From positions 1 through 20,424 of the forward strand of contig JBNJEH010000058.1 of the NCBI GenBank assembly GCA_051745635.1: DNA of 20,424 bases, in the 5' to 3' direction. This document shows, piece after piece, positions 8,141 to 14,949 of the stretch. The DNA is from Brumimicrobium sp051745635 (GTDB taxonomy: Bacteria; Bacteroidota; Bacteroidia; Flavobacteriales_D; Crocinitomicaceae). How positions within the stretch are numbered: the stretch's first letter is position 1; each line of letters opens with the position of its first letter. The translations under genes and the position numbers were made by a program. The notes under the pieces are model-generated. The model saw nothing but the letters and a program-made list of their open reading frames with translations. It made no database searches and was not told the origin of the DNA.

Positions 8141-8635
8141 ATGAAGACTACAGTATTAAATGCGCGTCAAATTGAACAAAAGTTAGATCGTATTGCCTAC
8201 GAAATCCTCGAAAACAACTTCGACAGTCCTACGATTTGTTTCATTGGTATTCAGGGAAACGGGGATAAAATTGCCGAAGAACTGGCAAGACGAATGCAAG
8301 AAATTTCTGATATCGCGGTCAATACTTCGTCGATTCACGTAGATAAAACGAACCCGCTGGGTGAAGCAATTACGCTTTCCACTTCCATAGAAGACATGAG
8401 TCATCAAACATTGGTTTTAGTCGATGACGTAATCAATTCCGGACGAACGATGCAATACGCACTCCGCAAGTTGCTCGAAATACCCACAGAACGCATAAAA
8501 ACCGTCGCGCTGGTCGATCGCAAACACCGCAAATACCCGATTCGGGTTGATTATGTGGGATTGACGTTATCGACAACACTCCAGGACCGCGTCGAAGTCA
8601 CTTTTGAAGATACTCCCCTCGCCTACCTGGTATAA
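8141..8635 (+). CDS. PyrR-like phosphoribosyltransferase
   Basis: This type-I phosphoribosyltransferase uses PRPP or binds related nucleotides. It has 164 residues. The PRPP-binding loop is LVLVDDVINSGRT (91-103). The following VDRKHRKYPIRVDYVG (125-140) closely resembles the same region of PyrR, the pyrimidine regulator and uracil phosphoribosyltransferase. The N-terminal part lacks the RGG-like loop seen in classical PyrR and reads GIQGNGDKIA (36-45). No pyr attenuator is visible nearby, and the gene lies among cell-wall genes. A regulatory PyrR role is therefore not supported, and a base-salvage role is only possible. Two bases separate it from mltG. Confidence 0.85.
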   Translation: MKTTVLNARQIEQKLDRIAYEILENNFDSPTICFIGIQGNGDKIAEELARRMQEISDIAVNTSSIHVDKTNPLGEAITLSTSIEDMSHQTLVLVDDVINSGRTMQYALRKLLEIPTERIKTVALVDRKHRKYPIRVDYVGLTLSTTLQDRVEVTFEDTPLAYLV

Positions 8636-8669
8636 ACTCATTTGGCGCAGCTCCGCAAATAAATCGAAA

Positions 8670-9251
8670 ATGCTTTACGAACGGCTCATTGATTATTTTT
8701 CTGATCTCACTCAACTCAGCATTGAGGAGAAAAACGCGATTATTGAAAGTATGGAAATCATAGCGTGTGCTGAAGGAGAACATCTAAAGCATGCGAATCA
8801 GAAACGCGAACAGACCTTTTTCATATTAAGTGGTTTTGTACGACAATATGAATATGTGGACGGCGAAGCCATTACTACCAATTTTTACAATGCCGGGCAA
8901 TGGATTATTGCACCGACAAGTTTTTCGGGTAAAGCGATTTCAACCGTGAATTTAATTTGTACGGAAGATACCGCGGTCGTCGTGGGCAATGAAGAAAAGG
9001 CACAACGACTTTTTCACCGATTTCCGAGGTTTGAGCGAATTGCAAGGATGATTGTGGAGCATGAATTTTCAAAGCACGAAGCCTGGATGCGCACATACAT
9101 GACGGCAACACCAACGGAAAGATACCTCCAACTTCTCGAAAAAGCACCGACTATTTTCCAAAAAGTTCAACAATACCATATTGCCAGTTTTATAGGCGTC
9201 AAGCCTGAAACGCTCAGTCGAATACGGAAAAAGTTTTCGTCAGGCAGTTAG
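8670..9251 (+). CDS. Crp/Fnr-family transcription regulator
   Basis: This is a cyclic-nucleotide-binding-fold regulator of about 193 residues. The N-terminal jelly roll includes the block TFFILSGFVRQYEYVDGEAI and the FYNAGQW turn. The C-terminal helix-turn-helix is HIASFIGVKPETLSRIRKKF in the last 25 residues. I chose the ATG at 8670 because it avoids overlap with the phosphoribosyltransferase and gives the usual length. A TTG at 8604 in the same frame would add 22 residues unlike the family. No Fe-S cysteine cluster is seen and the cyclic-nucleotide arginine is not obvious, so the ligand is unknown. The gene meets the KilA-N gene tail to tail with a 4-base overlap of the two stop codons (9248-9251). 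It may regulate the operon it ends, by inference only. Confidence 0.85.
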   Translation: MLYERLIDYFSDLTQLSIEEKNAIIESMEIIACAEGEHLKHANQKREQTFFILSGFVRQYEYVDGEAITTNFYNAGQWIIAPTSFSGKAISTVNLICTEDTAVVVGNEEKAQRLFHRFPRFERIARMIVEHEFSKHEAWMRTYMTATPTERYLQLLEKAPTIFQKVQQYHIASFIGVKPETLSRIRKKFSSGS

Positions 9252-10099
9252 TCGAGTAAGTCTCTTTCATCGCTTTTATCCAAGTTAACCTTATGGACGA
9301 GAGATGTCATTTGGGTAATGGCAATTTCGTTGAGTTGCTTCAGTCTTTCTGATGGTGAATGTTCCTGGCGGATCAATACTGCATTGATACTTTCCAGATT
9401 GGAGAGCACCACCAGTTGTTCGAGTGTAGCATCGTCTCGCATATTACCTTTTGCTCCGGAATTTTCAGCTCGCCAATCGGATGCAGTTTTTCCAAATAGT
9501 GCCATATTGAGTATATCGGCTTCTGAGGCGTAAACAAGTGAGGTTTGTTTTTTGCTGAGCTTTTCCGGGATCAATTTTTCCTTGATGGCATCCGTATGAA
9601 TGGTGTAATTGACTTTGGCGAGGGTGCGTTGCAGGTTCCAGTCGAGTTTATAGCGATCATTTTCTTCAGCTTTAAGGCGTTGAAACTCTTTGATCAGGTA
9701 AAGTTTAAATTCAGGGCTAATTGCTGATCCAAATTCAAAGGCTATATCTTTATGCGCATAGGTTCCTCCATATCTTCCGGCTTTAGAAAAAAGACCAATG
9801 GCTCCTGTCTTTTCGACCCATTGAGAAGGGCTTAATACGAAAGACGGAAGCCCGGCTTGTGATTTAAAGTGGTCGAATTCGACCACTTTAAAATCAGGAT
9901 TGTAAATTTTTTCCCAGGTTGCCAGAAACTCAAGTGTAGTACGGGTACGAATCCAGTTTTTTATCACATCCGCAGCTCGAACTTCATCAGTTTTTGCCTT
10001 TGCCATATCTGTGATGCAGATATAATCCTCACCATTAAAACCTGTAATAGCTATTTTTGTCTTTTGGACTTGTATGGTTTTGTTCTTTGCCATGGTCAT
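9248..10099 (-). CDS. KilA-N domain DNA-binding protein, intact copy
   Basis: The protein has 283 residues. An N-terminal KilA-N-type domain (about 8-115) includes GEDYICITDMAKAK, DVIKNWIRTRTTLEFLATWE and the block NPDFKVVEFDHFKSQAGLPS. The C-terminal part (about 130-283) is helical and polar. KilA-N domains bind DNA and are found in phages, large DNA viruses and bacteria; the cellular role of this Bacteroidota type is not known to me. Two in-frame ATGs (10099 and 10093) are both possible. Directly upstream lies a broken 5' copy of a related gene. Codons 70-79 form a perfect 30-bp palindrome (9863-9892). The gene ends tail to tail with the Crp-like gene. It is probably mobile or laterally acquired, judging by duplication and decay around it, although no integrase is present. 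Confidence 0.88.
   Translation of the reverse strand: MTMAKNKTIQVQKTKIAITGFNGEDYICITDMAKAKTDEVRAADVIKNWIRTRTTLEFLATWEKIYNPDFKVVEFDHFKSQAGLPSFVLSPSQWVEKTGAIGLFSKAGRYGGTYAHKDIAFEFGSAISPEFKLYLIKEFQRLKAEENDRYKLDWNLQRTLAKVNYTIHTDAIKEKLIPEKLSKKQTSLVYASEADILNMALFGKTASDWRAENSGAKGNMRDDATLEQLVVLSNLESINAVLIRQEHSPSERLKQLNEIAITQMTSLVHKVNLDKSDERDLLD
9863..9892. repeat. Perfect 30-bp palindrome inside the KilA-N gene
   Basis: The half-site TTTAAAGTGGTCGAA is followed at once by its exact reverse complement, with GAATTC at the centre and no spacer. In the minus-strand frame it encodes FKVVEFDHFK (residues 70-79), and codon boundaries are symmetric about the centre, so each codon on one side is the reverse complement of its partner. 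A homologous palindrome with different arms lies in the broken copy at 10132-10157. Confidence 0.97.
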
Positions 10100-10357
10100 T
10101 TATAGTAATTCAACGTCATTTTGATTTTTTCTAAACCCGTCGAATTCGACGGGTTTAAAATCGGGATTATAGAGTTGTTCTCAGAACTCTAGTAGCTCAA
10201 TGGTATTTCTGTTGCGCAAACAATTCTTGATGATATCATTCGTGTTTGCCGAATCTTTATAACGGGCAATATCTGTGAGTGAAATATAATCGTCTCTTTC
10301 ACCTTTAAAAATGGAGATTTCAGTTCCTTGTACTTCAATTTTCTTATTTTTTACCAT
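10100..10357 (-). pseudogene. Broken 5' copy of a KilA-N gene
   Basis: From an ATG at 10357 the frame begins MVKNKKIEVQGTEISIF, which aligns along its length with the N-terminus of the intact KilA-N protein (for example DDYISLTDIA with EDYICITDMA, and YNPDFKPVEFDGF with YNPDFKVVEFDHF). Codon 59 is TGA (10183-10181), where the intact gene has Trp62; a Trp at 49 of the intact gene is also replaced (Cys46). After FDGFR (codons 72-76) the similarity stops, ten unrelated codons follow, and a TAA at 10102-10100 directly abuts the ATG of the intact gene. The copy therefore has a start and N-terminal domain but no C-terminal part. It is clearly a relic, diverged enough at protein level that it is not a fresh duplication of the intact copy. 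Confidence 0.85.
10132..10157. repeat. Perfect 26-bp palindrome inside the KilA-N relic
   Basis: The half-site TAAACCCGTCGAA is followed by its exact reverse complement, centred on GAATTC. It lies at the position homologous to the 30-bp palindrome of the intact gene, but the arm triplets are CCC and GGG instead of GTG and CAC. The coding sense becomes FKPVEFDGF. Confidence 0.97.
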
Positions 10358-10360
10358 TGT

Positions 10361-10399
10361 TTATTCTATTGTGGCGAATTCGCCCTGATTAAATAGAGG
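10361..10399 (-). pseudogene. Possible third KilA-N relic (short)
   Basis: Just before the start of the broken copy, the minus strand reads PLFNQGEFATIE followed by TAA. It contains a 12-bp palindrome, GGCGAATTCGCC (10373-10384), in the same reading phase as the two larger ones, with Glu-Phe at the centre. It can be aligned with NPDFKVVEFDHFK of the intact gene at Pro, Phe and the central Glu-Phe, with 15 bases to the next ATG. Only about a dozen codons remain and identity is low. The support is the palindrome, its phase and its position, so this call is tentative. Confidence 0.3.
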
Positions 10400-10504
10400 T
10401 TAAACCGATTTAATAACTTGTAAATCAAACTGTTTATTATGTCTATCAATTCTGATGATGCAATTTTCATTCAATTCCGCAGCACCTTTTAGGTAAATTG
10501 TTTC
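10400..10504 (-). pseudogene. Orphan open-frame fragment of unknown origin
   Basis: A 34-codon open stretch on the minus strand, bounded by stops, reads ETIYLKGAAELNENC and continues IIRIDRHNKQFDLQVIKSV before TAA (10402-10400). Its composition looks coding, but it has no ATG and no upstream extension, so it may be the tail of a lost gene. It does not resemble the KilA-N domain. It is in frame with the short relic that follows, which may be chance. I do not recognise it. Confidence 0.3.
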
Positions 10505-10704
10505 TTATACCAAATTACATATCTTTTTTTTATTTAGACGATTTTTTAGTAACAAATTAACCCATTTTTGATGGTATTTGAATATAAAGTCGGTTCGACC
10601 CTTTTGTTCGAAAAAACGTGCAAATCAACAGTATCGATTTAGACCTGACACCCCATGCGAACGATGATCAATCCAATTGTGGAAAAAGTCAGGTAAAAGC
10701 GCAA
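10505..10704. other. Intergenic stretch with no recognised feature
   Basis: This is AT-rich sequence between the DUF4386 pseudogene and the orphan fragment. I see no convincing gene, terminator or promoter. A GTG-initiated frame on the plus strand from 10618 runs into the DUF4386 gene antisense and is likely spurious. Confidence 0.4.
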
Positions 10705-11367
10705 TTATTTGGTATCGAATGCTCGATTTCCTTTTATTATCGCCAAAATGCTCAGCCCAATCTCAAACAAACCTCCGGGAATGGAGCATATCACACCAAC
10801 TGAATAACCCGCTAATTCGAGAAATGTTCCCGTCATAAAAAGCAGGTAAGCCGCTACTCCAAAAATTGAAAAGACAACTGAAAATCCTCTATACCTGTGC
10901 AGTAGACTACACAAGCAAAGACCGCTTATCCCCCAACTCATCATTCCAATCTGATAAGCTCCCGCATTGCATTCTGCAAGTGTGGAAATGATCCCGTTGA
11001 AAACGTCTGTGTGCTGTTTTTCTATTCCGAGGAATTGCTGACTCACCGGTATTGTGGTTAACAAGGTGGCAGCACCCAAAGCGAGTAAAAATGTGGATAA
11101 AAGTCTGGTAATAAGGTATGTGAGCGCTACCTGTCGACTTTCATTTTTCAATATTTTGAACAAAATCACGAGCAATCCAACATTGAAAAAGGTGTGAAAA
11201 ATTGAAATGAGTGAACCGCCGAATTACAACTGATATTTGTGATCCCATATTTCGCCTGGATAGAGATTGGATGACGTTACAATATCCATCATCCCGCGTC
11301 CAATACCATAACTTAAAAATGACAGGATGAAGAGTACCCCGAAAATTCTTGCTGTTGCACGATGCAT
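10705..11367 (-). pseudogene. DUF4386 membrane protein gene with premature stop
   Basis: Read from the ATG at 11367-11365 the frame starts MHRATARIFGVLFILSFLSYG and covers 221 codons, the usual length of DUF4386 integral membrane proteins. A TAA at codon 48 (11226-11224) interrupts it between DHKYQL and FGGSLISIFHTFF; the frame is otherwise intact to its natural stop. Hydrophobic segments fall near 8-22, 50-72, 86-105, 138-155 and 162-210, consistent with a multi-pass inner membrane protein of unknown function. A TTG at codon 65 could in theory restart translation and give a 156-residue product, but it would lack the first membrane segment. A single-base change would restore the frame, so this is either recent inactivation or a sequence error. 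Confidence 0.75.
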
Positions 11368-11419
11368 AATTTGACTTTTTTACTGATGACAAAACTATGC
11401 ATCAATCCATTCGATCTCA

Positions 11420-11433
11420 TTGACTTTTGTCAA
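11420..11433. promoter_or_regulatory. Inverted repeat upstream of the DUF4386 gene
   Basis: TTGAC-TTTT-GTCAA is a perfect 5-bp inverted repeat about 50 bases upstream of the DUF4386 start, and a TAGTTTTG (-7-like, minus strand) lies between it and the ATG. It could be an operator. No second copy was seen in the window. Confidence 0.3.
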
Positions 11434-11446
11434 GAAATAATTCTCG

Positions 11447-12520
11447 CTACCAAAATGTCAGTTGCGTGTCTTTCTTTTCCGCCTTTTCGCTATTAAACCC
11501 ACTGATAGAAACACCGAGTAACCGCACGGACTGATCATTCCAGATATCCATCAATAATGCTTCTAATCGGTCGCGAATTTCCGCCTTCGATTCGAGCACA
11601 CTTTCATTCGTGAAAGACCGCGTAAACGTTTCAAATTCTGCATTCCGGAGTTTTACCGTCAGGGTTCTTCCCTTTTTGTCGTGACGGATATAGCGTTTCC
11701 ACCAATCTTCAAATAAACTGTGAAAAGCTTCCCGCAGGGCACTACTACTTTGAATATTTTCTTTGTAAGTGGATTCTGCTCCAATACTTTTGCGCACCCG
11801 TTCTGTTTTTACGGGTCTTTCGTCAATTCCACGGGCAATTTCGTACAAAAAAGAACCTGATTTACCGATTAGTTGTTGTAATTCAGTGCGGTTATAACGA
11901 AGCAGGTCACTGCCTTTAAAAATACCCATTTTCTTCATTTTTTCAGCTGTTACCTTTCCCACACCGAAGAAATCATCGATGGGCAATTGAGCCACAAAGG
12001 CCGCTCCTTCCTCTGGTGGAATCACAAATAATCCGTCGGGCTTGTCCTGGTCAGAAGCTATCTTTGCCAGAAACTTATTATAGGATACCCCTGCCGATGC
12101 CACGAGCCGCAATTCGTTGTAGATATCATTCTTGATTTGCTGAGCAATGAGAGTCGCCGAGCGTTCTTCTCCTTTCGTGCGCGTGACATCCAAAAAAGCC
12201 TCATCGAGGGACAACGGTTCAATCATATTGGTGTAGCGTTTAAAAATCCCGTGGATTGCCCTGGAGACGTTTTTGTATTTATCAAACTGTGGTCGAACGA
12301 AGAGCAACATCGGACATTTCCGCAATGCTGTTTTCGCCGGCATAGCTGATCGGACGCCGTATTTACGCGCCTCGTAACTCGCAGCTGCAATCACTCCACG
12401 ACCTCCAGAACCACCTACAGCTAATGGTTTTCCGCGCAATTCAGGACGATCGCGCTGTTCCACAGAAGCGTAGAATGCATCCATGTCAATATGAATTATT
12501 TTGCGCGCGTCCGACTTCAT
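11447..12520 (-). CDS. dinB: DNA polymerase IV (Y-family translesion polymerase)
   Basis: DinB copies damaged templates with low fidelity. The protein has 357 residues, the family norm. Catalytic Asp12 lies in HIDMDAFYASVEQRD, and Asp106-Glu107 are in SLDEAFLDVT. The little-finger domain is at about 240-345. The extreme C-terminus QLTFW (353-357) is a typical sliding-clamp-binding peptide. The start ATG overlaps the xseB stop by 4 bases (ATGA), so it is the last gene of the xseA-xseB-dinB operon. No LexA-like site is obvious before the operon. The assignment as Pol IV rather than UmuC rests on length, context and the clamp motif. Confidence 0.95.
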   Translation of the reverse strand: MKSDARKIIHIDMDAFYASVEQRDRPELRGKPLAVGGSGGRGVIAAASYEARKYGVRSAMPAKTALRKCPMLLFVRPQFDKYKNVSRAIHGIFKRYTNMIEPLSLDEAFLDVTRTKGEERSATLIAQQIKNDIYNELRLVASAGVSYNKFLAKIASDQDKPDGLFVIPPEEGAAFVAQLPIDDFFGVGKVTAEKMKKMGIFKGSDLLRYNRTELQQLIGKSGSFLYEIARGIDERPVKTERVRKSIGAESTYKENIQSSSALREAFHSLFEDWWKRYIRHDKKGRTLTVKLRNAEFETFTRSFTNESVLESKAEIRDRLEALLMDIWNDQSVRLLGVSISGFNSEKAEKKDTQLTFW

Positions 12521-12729
12521 TCCTGATCTTCTTCCTCCGGATCAATGATTTTCTTAATATCATCTTCAGTGCTGTCTAATTTTTCCCTGCAGAATTCCAC
12601 CAGCGATTTTGCCTCACTCACTGTGGCGGACAGCACGTCAATTTTGACTTCTTTACGCTCCAGTTCTCCTACTATTTCTTTTAAGCGCTGCATGGCTTCT
12701 TCGTATGTCAATTTATCGTTGATTTTCAT
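12517..12729 (-). CDS. xseB: Exodeoxyribonuclease VII small subunit
   Basis: XseB binds several-fold to one XseA and is needed for activity and solubility of exonuclease VII, which degrades single-stranded DNA from both ends. The protein is 70 residues. It has the family core LTYEEAMQRLKEIVGELERKEV near the N-terminus and a long amphipathic helix followed by an acidic tail (DPEEEDQE). It overlaps the end of xseA by 17 bases and the dinB start by 4, so translation is probably coupled. Confidence 0.93.
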   Translation of the reverse strand: MKINDKLTYEEAMQRLKEIVGELERKEVKIDVLSATVSEAKSLVEFCREKLDSTEDDIKKIIDPEEEDQE

Positions 12730-14185
12730 CTTTAATTGTTGTCTTTTTTACTTCGGTAATTTTACTCGTTATCAATTGTTTACTGGTTAGTGTTTTCAAT
12801 GTTCGCCCCGTCAGCGTTCCTTCTGCGTCCTGAACATCCATTTCTTCAACCGTAGAAATCGTATAGCCTTCCATCAGCATTTTATGGGGATTGAGCATCG
12901 CTAATAAGTCGTTATAATTTTCTAGTACCATAGCTTCTTTTTCAACTTGATTGATACTGAAATTTTTAATTTGATCGATGTGCTGCTGTACTGAAAATCT
13001 ACGTTCCTGATCAATGAGGTGCACGGCGCTAATTTGGATGTCGTCCAGCACGCGATCTACATCATTTTGATGACTTTGCACAGTTCTTTCAACCTGGTAA
13101 ATAAGTTGATGTATCGTCTTGTCCTGCGTTCTTTTGGATGCGTGTATAATCGATGTTGCCGCTGTGATCACTTCATTTTCAAATTGCTGAAATAGCGTTC
13201 GCCAGTATTGAATCATGGTTCCACTGTGATGCTGCAGGTAGCGGTTGACATGATTAAATTCTTCGCGTTCGACGCTGAGAAGTCGCTGTGCCTGATGAAT
13301 AATTCGGTCGTACAAGTCTCCCATGATCTCTCTGAACGACGCGATGGCATAATGAATATAGGCAGCTACTGCAGTCGGTGTTTTAAAGTAAGCATGCGCC
13401 ACGAGGTCGGCGACAACGCGATCAGTTTCATGTCCTATCCCTGTCAGCACGGGAAGTCGGGAATGCGCTATCACTTGAGCGAGCTCGAAATCATCAAAAA
13501 TAGCGAGATCCATTTTGCTGCCACCACCCCGAAGGATGACGATAGCATCAACATTGTAGCAAGCCGCCTCTTTTACTGCAGCAATGAGTTCAGGAATAGC
13601 TTGTTCTCCCTGTACTCTAACGGGAAACACTTTAACCAAAAACTGATTAAACTCGTGATTGTTAAATAGCTCATCGTTAAAATCAGTAAATCCCGATGTC
13701 TCTGGAGATCCAATCAGCGCGATGCGTTTGATAATCGGGGACAGTTTTAGTGTTTTTTGTTTGTCCAGCAATTGAGCAGCGCGCAATTTTTCAATGACTT
13801 CCCTCCTCCGCTTTTCAATTGCACCGTAAGAATAAGCTGGATCAATGTTGAGAATATTGAGTTTCAGACCATAAACGGGATGGTACGTGATTTTCAGTGC
13901 AAAAAGCACGTTATTTCCGGGTTGTAGAATGCCCTGAAGTTCTGTGGCTCCAACTTGTTCCTGAATCATTCGATAATTGCGCGACCAGAGTGTGGCAGAA
14001 CTTTTTGCAGTCATGACGCTGTTCTTACTGTCAGCGAGCTCAAAATAAAAATGACCGTTTTTCACATTCATCTTAATCACTTCGGCCGTCACCCAAAACG
14101 TGCGATCACCAAACTTTGTGGCGAAATGATTCTCGAGTGATTGATTCAACTGCGAGAGGGAATATACTTTGCGATTCTGAGTCAT
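12713..14185 (-). CDS. xseA: Exodeoxyribonuclease VII large subunit
   Basis: XseA is the catalytic subunit of exonuclease VII. The protein is 490 residues, slightly longer than the usual 400-460. An OB fold at about 5-110 binds single-stranded DNA. The catalytic domain has RGGGSKMDLAIFDDFELA (219-236) and GIGHETDRVVADLVAH (249-264), followed by the TPTAVA block. A long helical, coiled-coil region (about 280-440) binds XseB. The ATG is at 14185-14183. It opens the operon with xseB and dinB. Pairing a nuclease that clears damaged single strands with a translesion polymerase on one transcript suggests joint use after DNA damage, by inference. Confidence 0.95.
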   Translation of the reverse strand: MTQNRKVYSLSQLNQSLENHFATKFGDRTFWVTAEVIKMNVKNGHFYFELADSKNSVMTAKSSATLWSRNYRMIQEQVGATELQGILQPGNNVLFALKITYHPVYGLKLNILNIDPAYSYGAIEKRRREVIEKLRAAQLLDKQKTLKLSPIIKRIALIGSPETSGFTDFNDELFNNHEFNQFLVKVFPVRVQGEQAIPELIAAVKEAACYNVDAIVILRGGGSKMDLAIFDDFELAQVIAHSRLPVLTGIGHETDRVVADLVAHAYFKTPTAVAAYIHYAIASFREIMGDLYDRIIHQAQRLLSVEREEFNHVNRYLQHHSGTMIQYWRTLFQQFENEVITAATSIIHASKRTQDKTIHQLIYQVERTVQSHQNDVDRVLDDIQISAVHLIDQERRFSVQQHIDQIKNFSINQVEKEAMVLENYNDLLAMLNPHKMLMEGYTISTVEEMDVQDAEGTLTGRTLKTLTSKQLITSKITEVKKTTIKDENQR

Positions 14186-14629
14186 TATAATTAAAGATAG
14201 GCAAAAATGACAATTTTAAAGGTTCCGTCGGTTGATTTTTCGATTAAAATGGGGAAAACAGTAATCTAGCATTCAATGGTGAAATTATACCTGAAAACGC
14301 CTGTCGGGATGTTTACCAGCTGAATGTATAATTTCATTGGTGGAGGCAAATTAAGAGCTGCGTTGCTCTTCTGGTTTTAATAGCTTCACGTACTGATCAG
14401 AAGCATCAGATATATCTGTGTTCAACAAATCAGTTATCATTGAAAAAGCATTGGAAATTTATCTATTCAGAAATTCGCACAGAACTAAAATAATGCTAAA
14501 AGGAACTTTTTCAACAATGCAAAAAGCAAAGCAGATAAAGTTGCTGAACTAACAGCTAAGAACTTATGAAGTATAATCCGAGAAGGTTGTTGGAGAGACG
14601 GTAATGTTATGAAAACCTAAAATATTACA
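14186..14629. other. Long intergenic stretch with gene-fragment traces
   Basis: No complete gene is seen between xseA and the Kazal promoter. An inverted repeat, TGAAATTATAC (14280-14290) and GTATAATTTCA (14326-14336), is perfect over 11 bp with a 35-base gap. On the minus strand a 29-codon ATG frame at 14440-14351 ends DQYVKLLKPEEQRSS. On the plus strand an open stretch from about 14391 includes NKSVIIEKALEIYL, which resembles the ribbon-helix-helix antitoxin fold. The two overlap, so at most one is real, and neither is complete. This looks like decayed DNA. Confidence 0.4.
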
Positions 14630-14661
14630 TTTGTTGGTTTGGTTTAATAGTGATAAATTTG
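14630..14661 (+). promoter_or_regulatory. Bacteroidota-type promoter of the Kazal gene
   Basis: TTTG (14630-14633), then 20 bases, then TAAATTTG (14654-14661), a full match to TAnnTTTG. Transcription would start about 55 bases before the ATG at 14722. The leader holds an imperfect hairpin, TAGGGA-GC-AGT-GC-T-TCCCTA (14662-14681). Confidence 0.65.
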
Positions 14662-14721
14662 TAGGGAGCAGTGCTTCCCTAAAATGGGGGTTAGCTTTTT
14701 ATTCAAGTAAACAAACGGGAT

Positions 14722-14949
14722 ATGACAAAAACAAACTTGACTCCAGGATTAATATTTTCAGCATTCATTTTACTTTTTAGTTTTACAAATTGCAACAAGT
14801 CAGAAGATTGCAAAGAAAAACCTAAGGGAGATTGTCCTTGTATTCATCTTTACGATCCTGTTTGTGGCTGTAATGATAAAACGTATGGAAACGCATGTCA
14901 GGCAGAATGTGAAGGAATTACGGATTATACCGAAGGGGAATGTGATTGA
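14722..14949 (+). CDS. Kazal-type protease inhibitor lipoprotein
   Basis: The protein is 75 residues. A signal peptide at about 1-23 ends at FTNC, so Cys24 is probably lipidated. The mature part is one Kazal domain with cysteines at 30, 38, 40, 48, 50, 59, 63 and 74. It shows the hallmark block YDPVCGCNDKTYGNACQAEC. Kazal domains inhibit serine proteases through a reactive loop placed before the central VCG segment. In a cell-surface lipoprotein this could shield the cell from its own or foreign proteases. It is transcribed alone from a good promoter. The size and single domain are usual for Bacteroidota homologues. The target protease is unknown. Confidence 0.85.
   Translation: MTKTNLTPGLIFSAFILLFSFTNCNKSEDCKEKPKGDCPCIHLYDPVCGCNDKTYGNACQAECEGITDYTEGECD

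Noticed and set aside
8604..8669. N-terminal extension of the Crp/Fnr regulator from a TTG
   Set aside because: It overlaps the phosphoribosyltransferase gene and adds residues unlike the family; the ATG at 8670 gives the normal length.
10370..10390. Resemblance of the GAATTCGCCCT stretch to a TA-cloning vector junction
   Set aside because: The match is only about 11 bases, is not followed by more vector sequence, and is explained by the palindrome series.
10618..10803. Plus-strand 61-codon frame
   Set aside because: It starts with GTG and its second half is antisense to the DUF4386 gene; composition does not look coding.
9248..11367. Prophage or integrative element around the KilA-N gene
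   Set aside because: No integrase, transposase, capsid gene, tRNA or flanking direct repeat is visible; only the KilA-N domain itself suggests a phage link.
11141..11392. Minus-strand 83-codon frame overlapping the DUF4386 start
   Set aside because: It is a shifted frame over the DUF4386 5' part; the true frame gives the membrane protein sequence.
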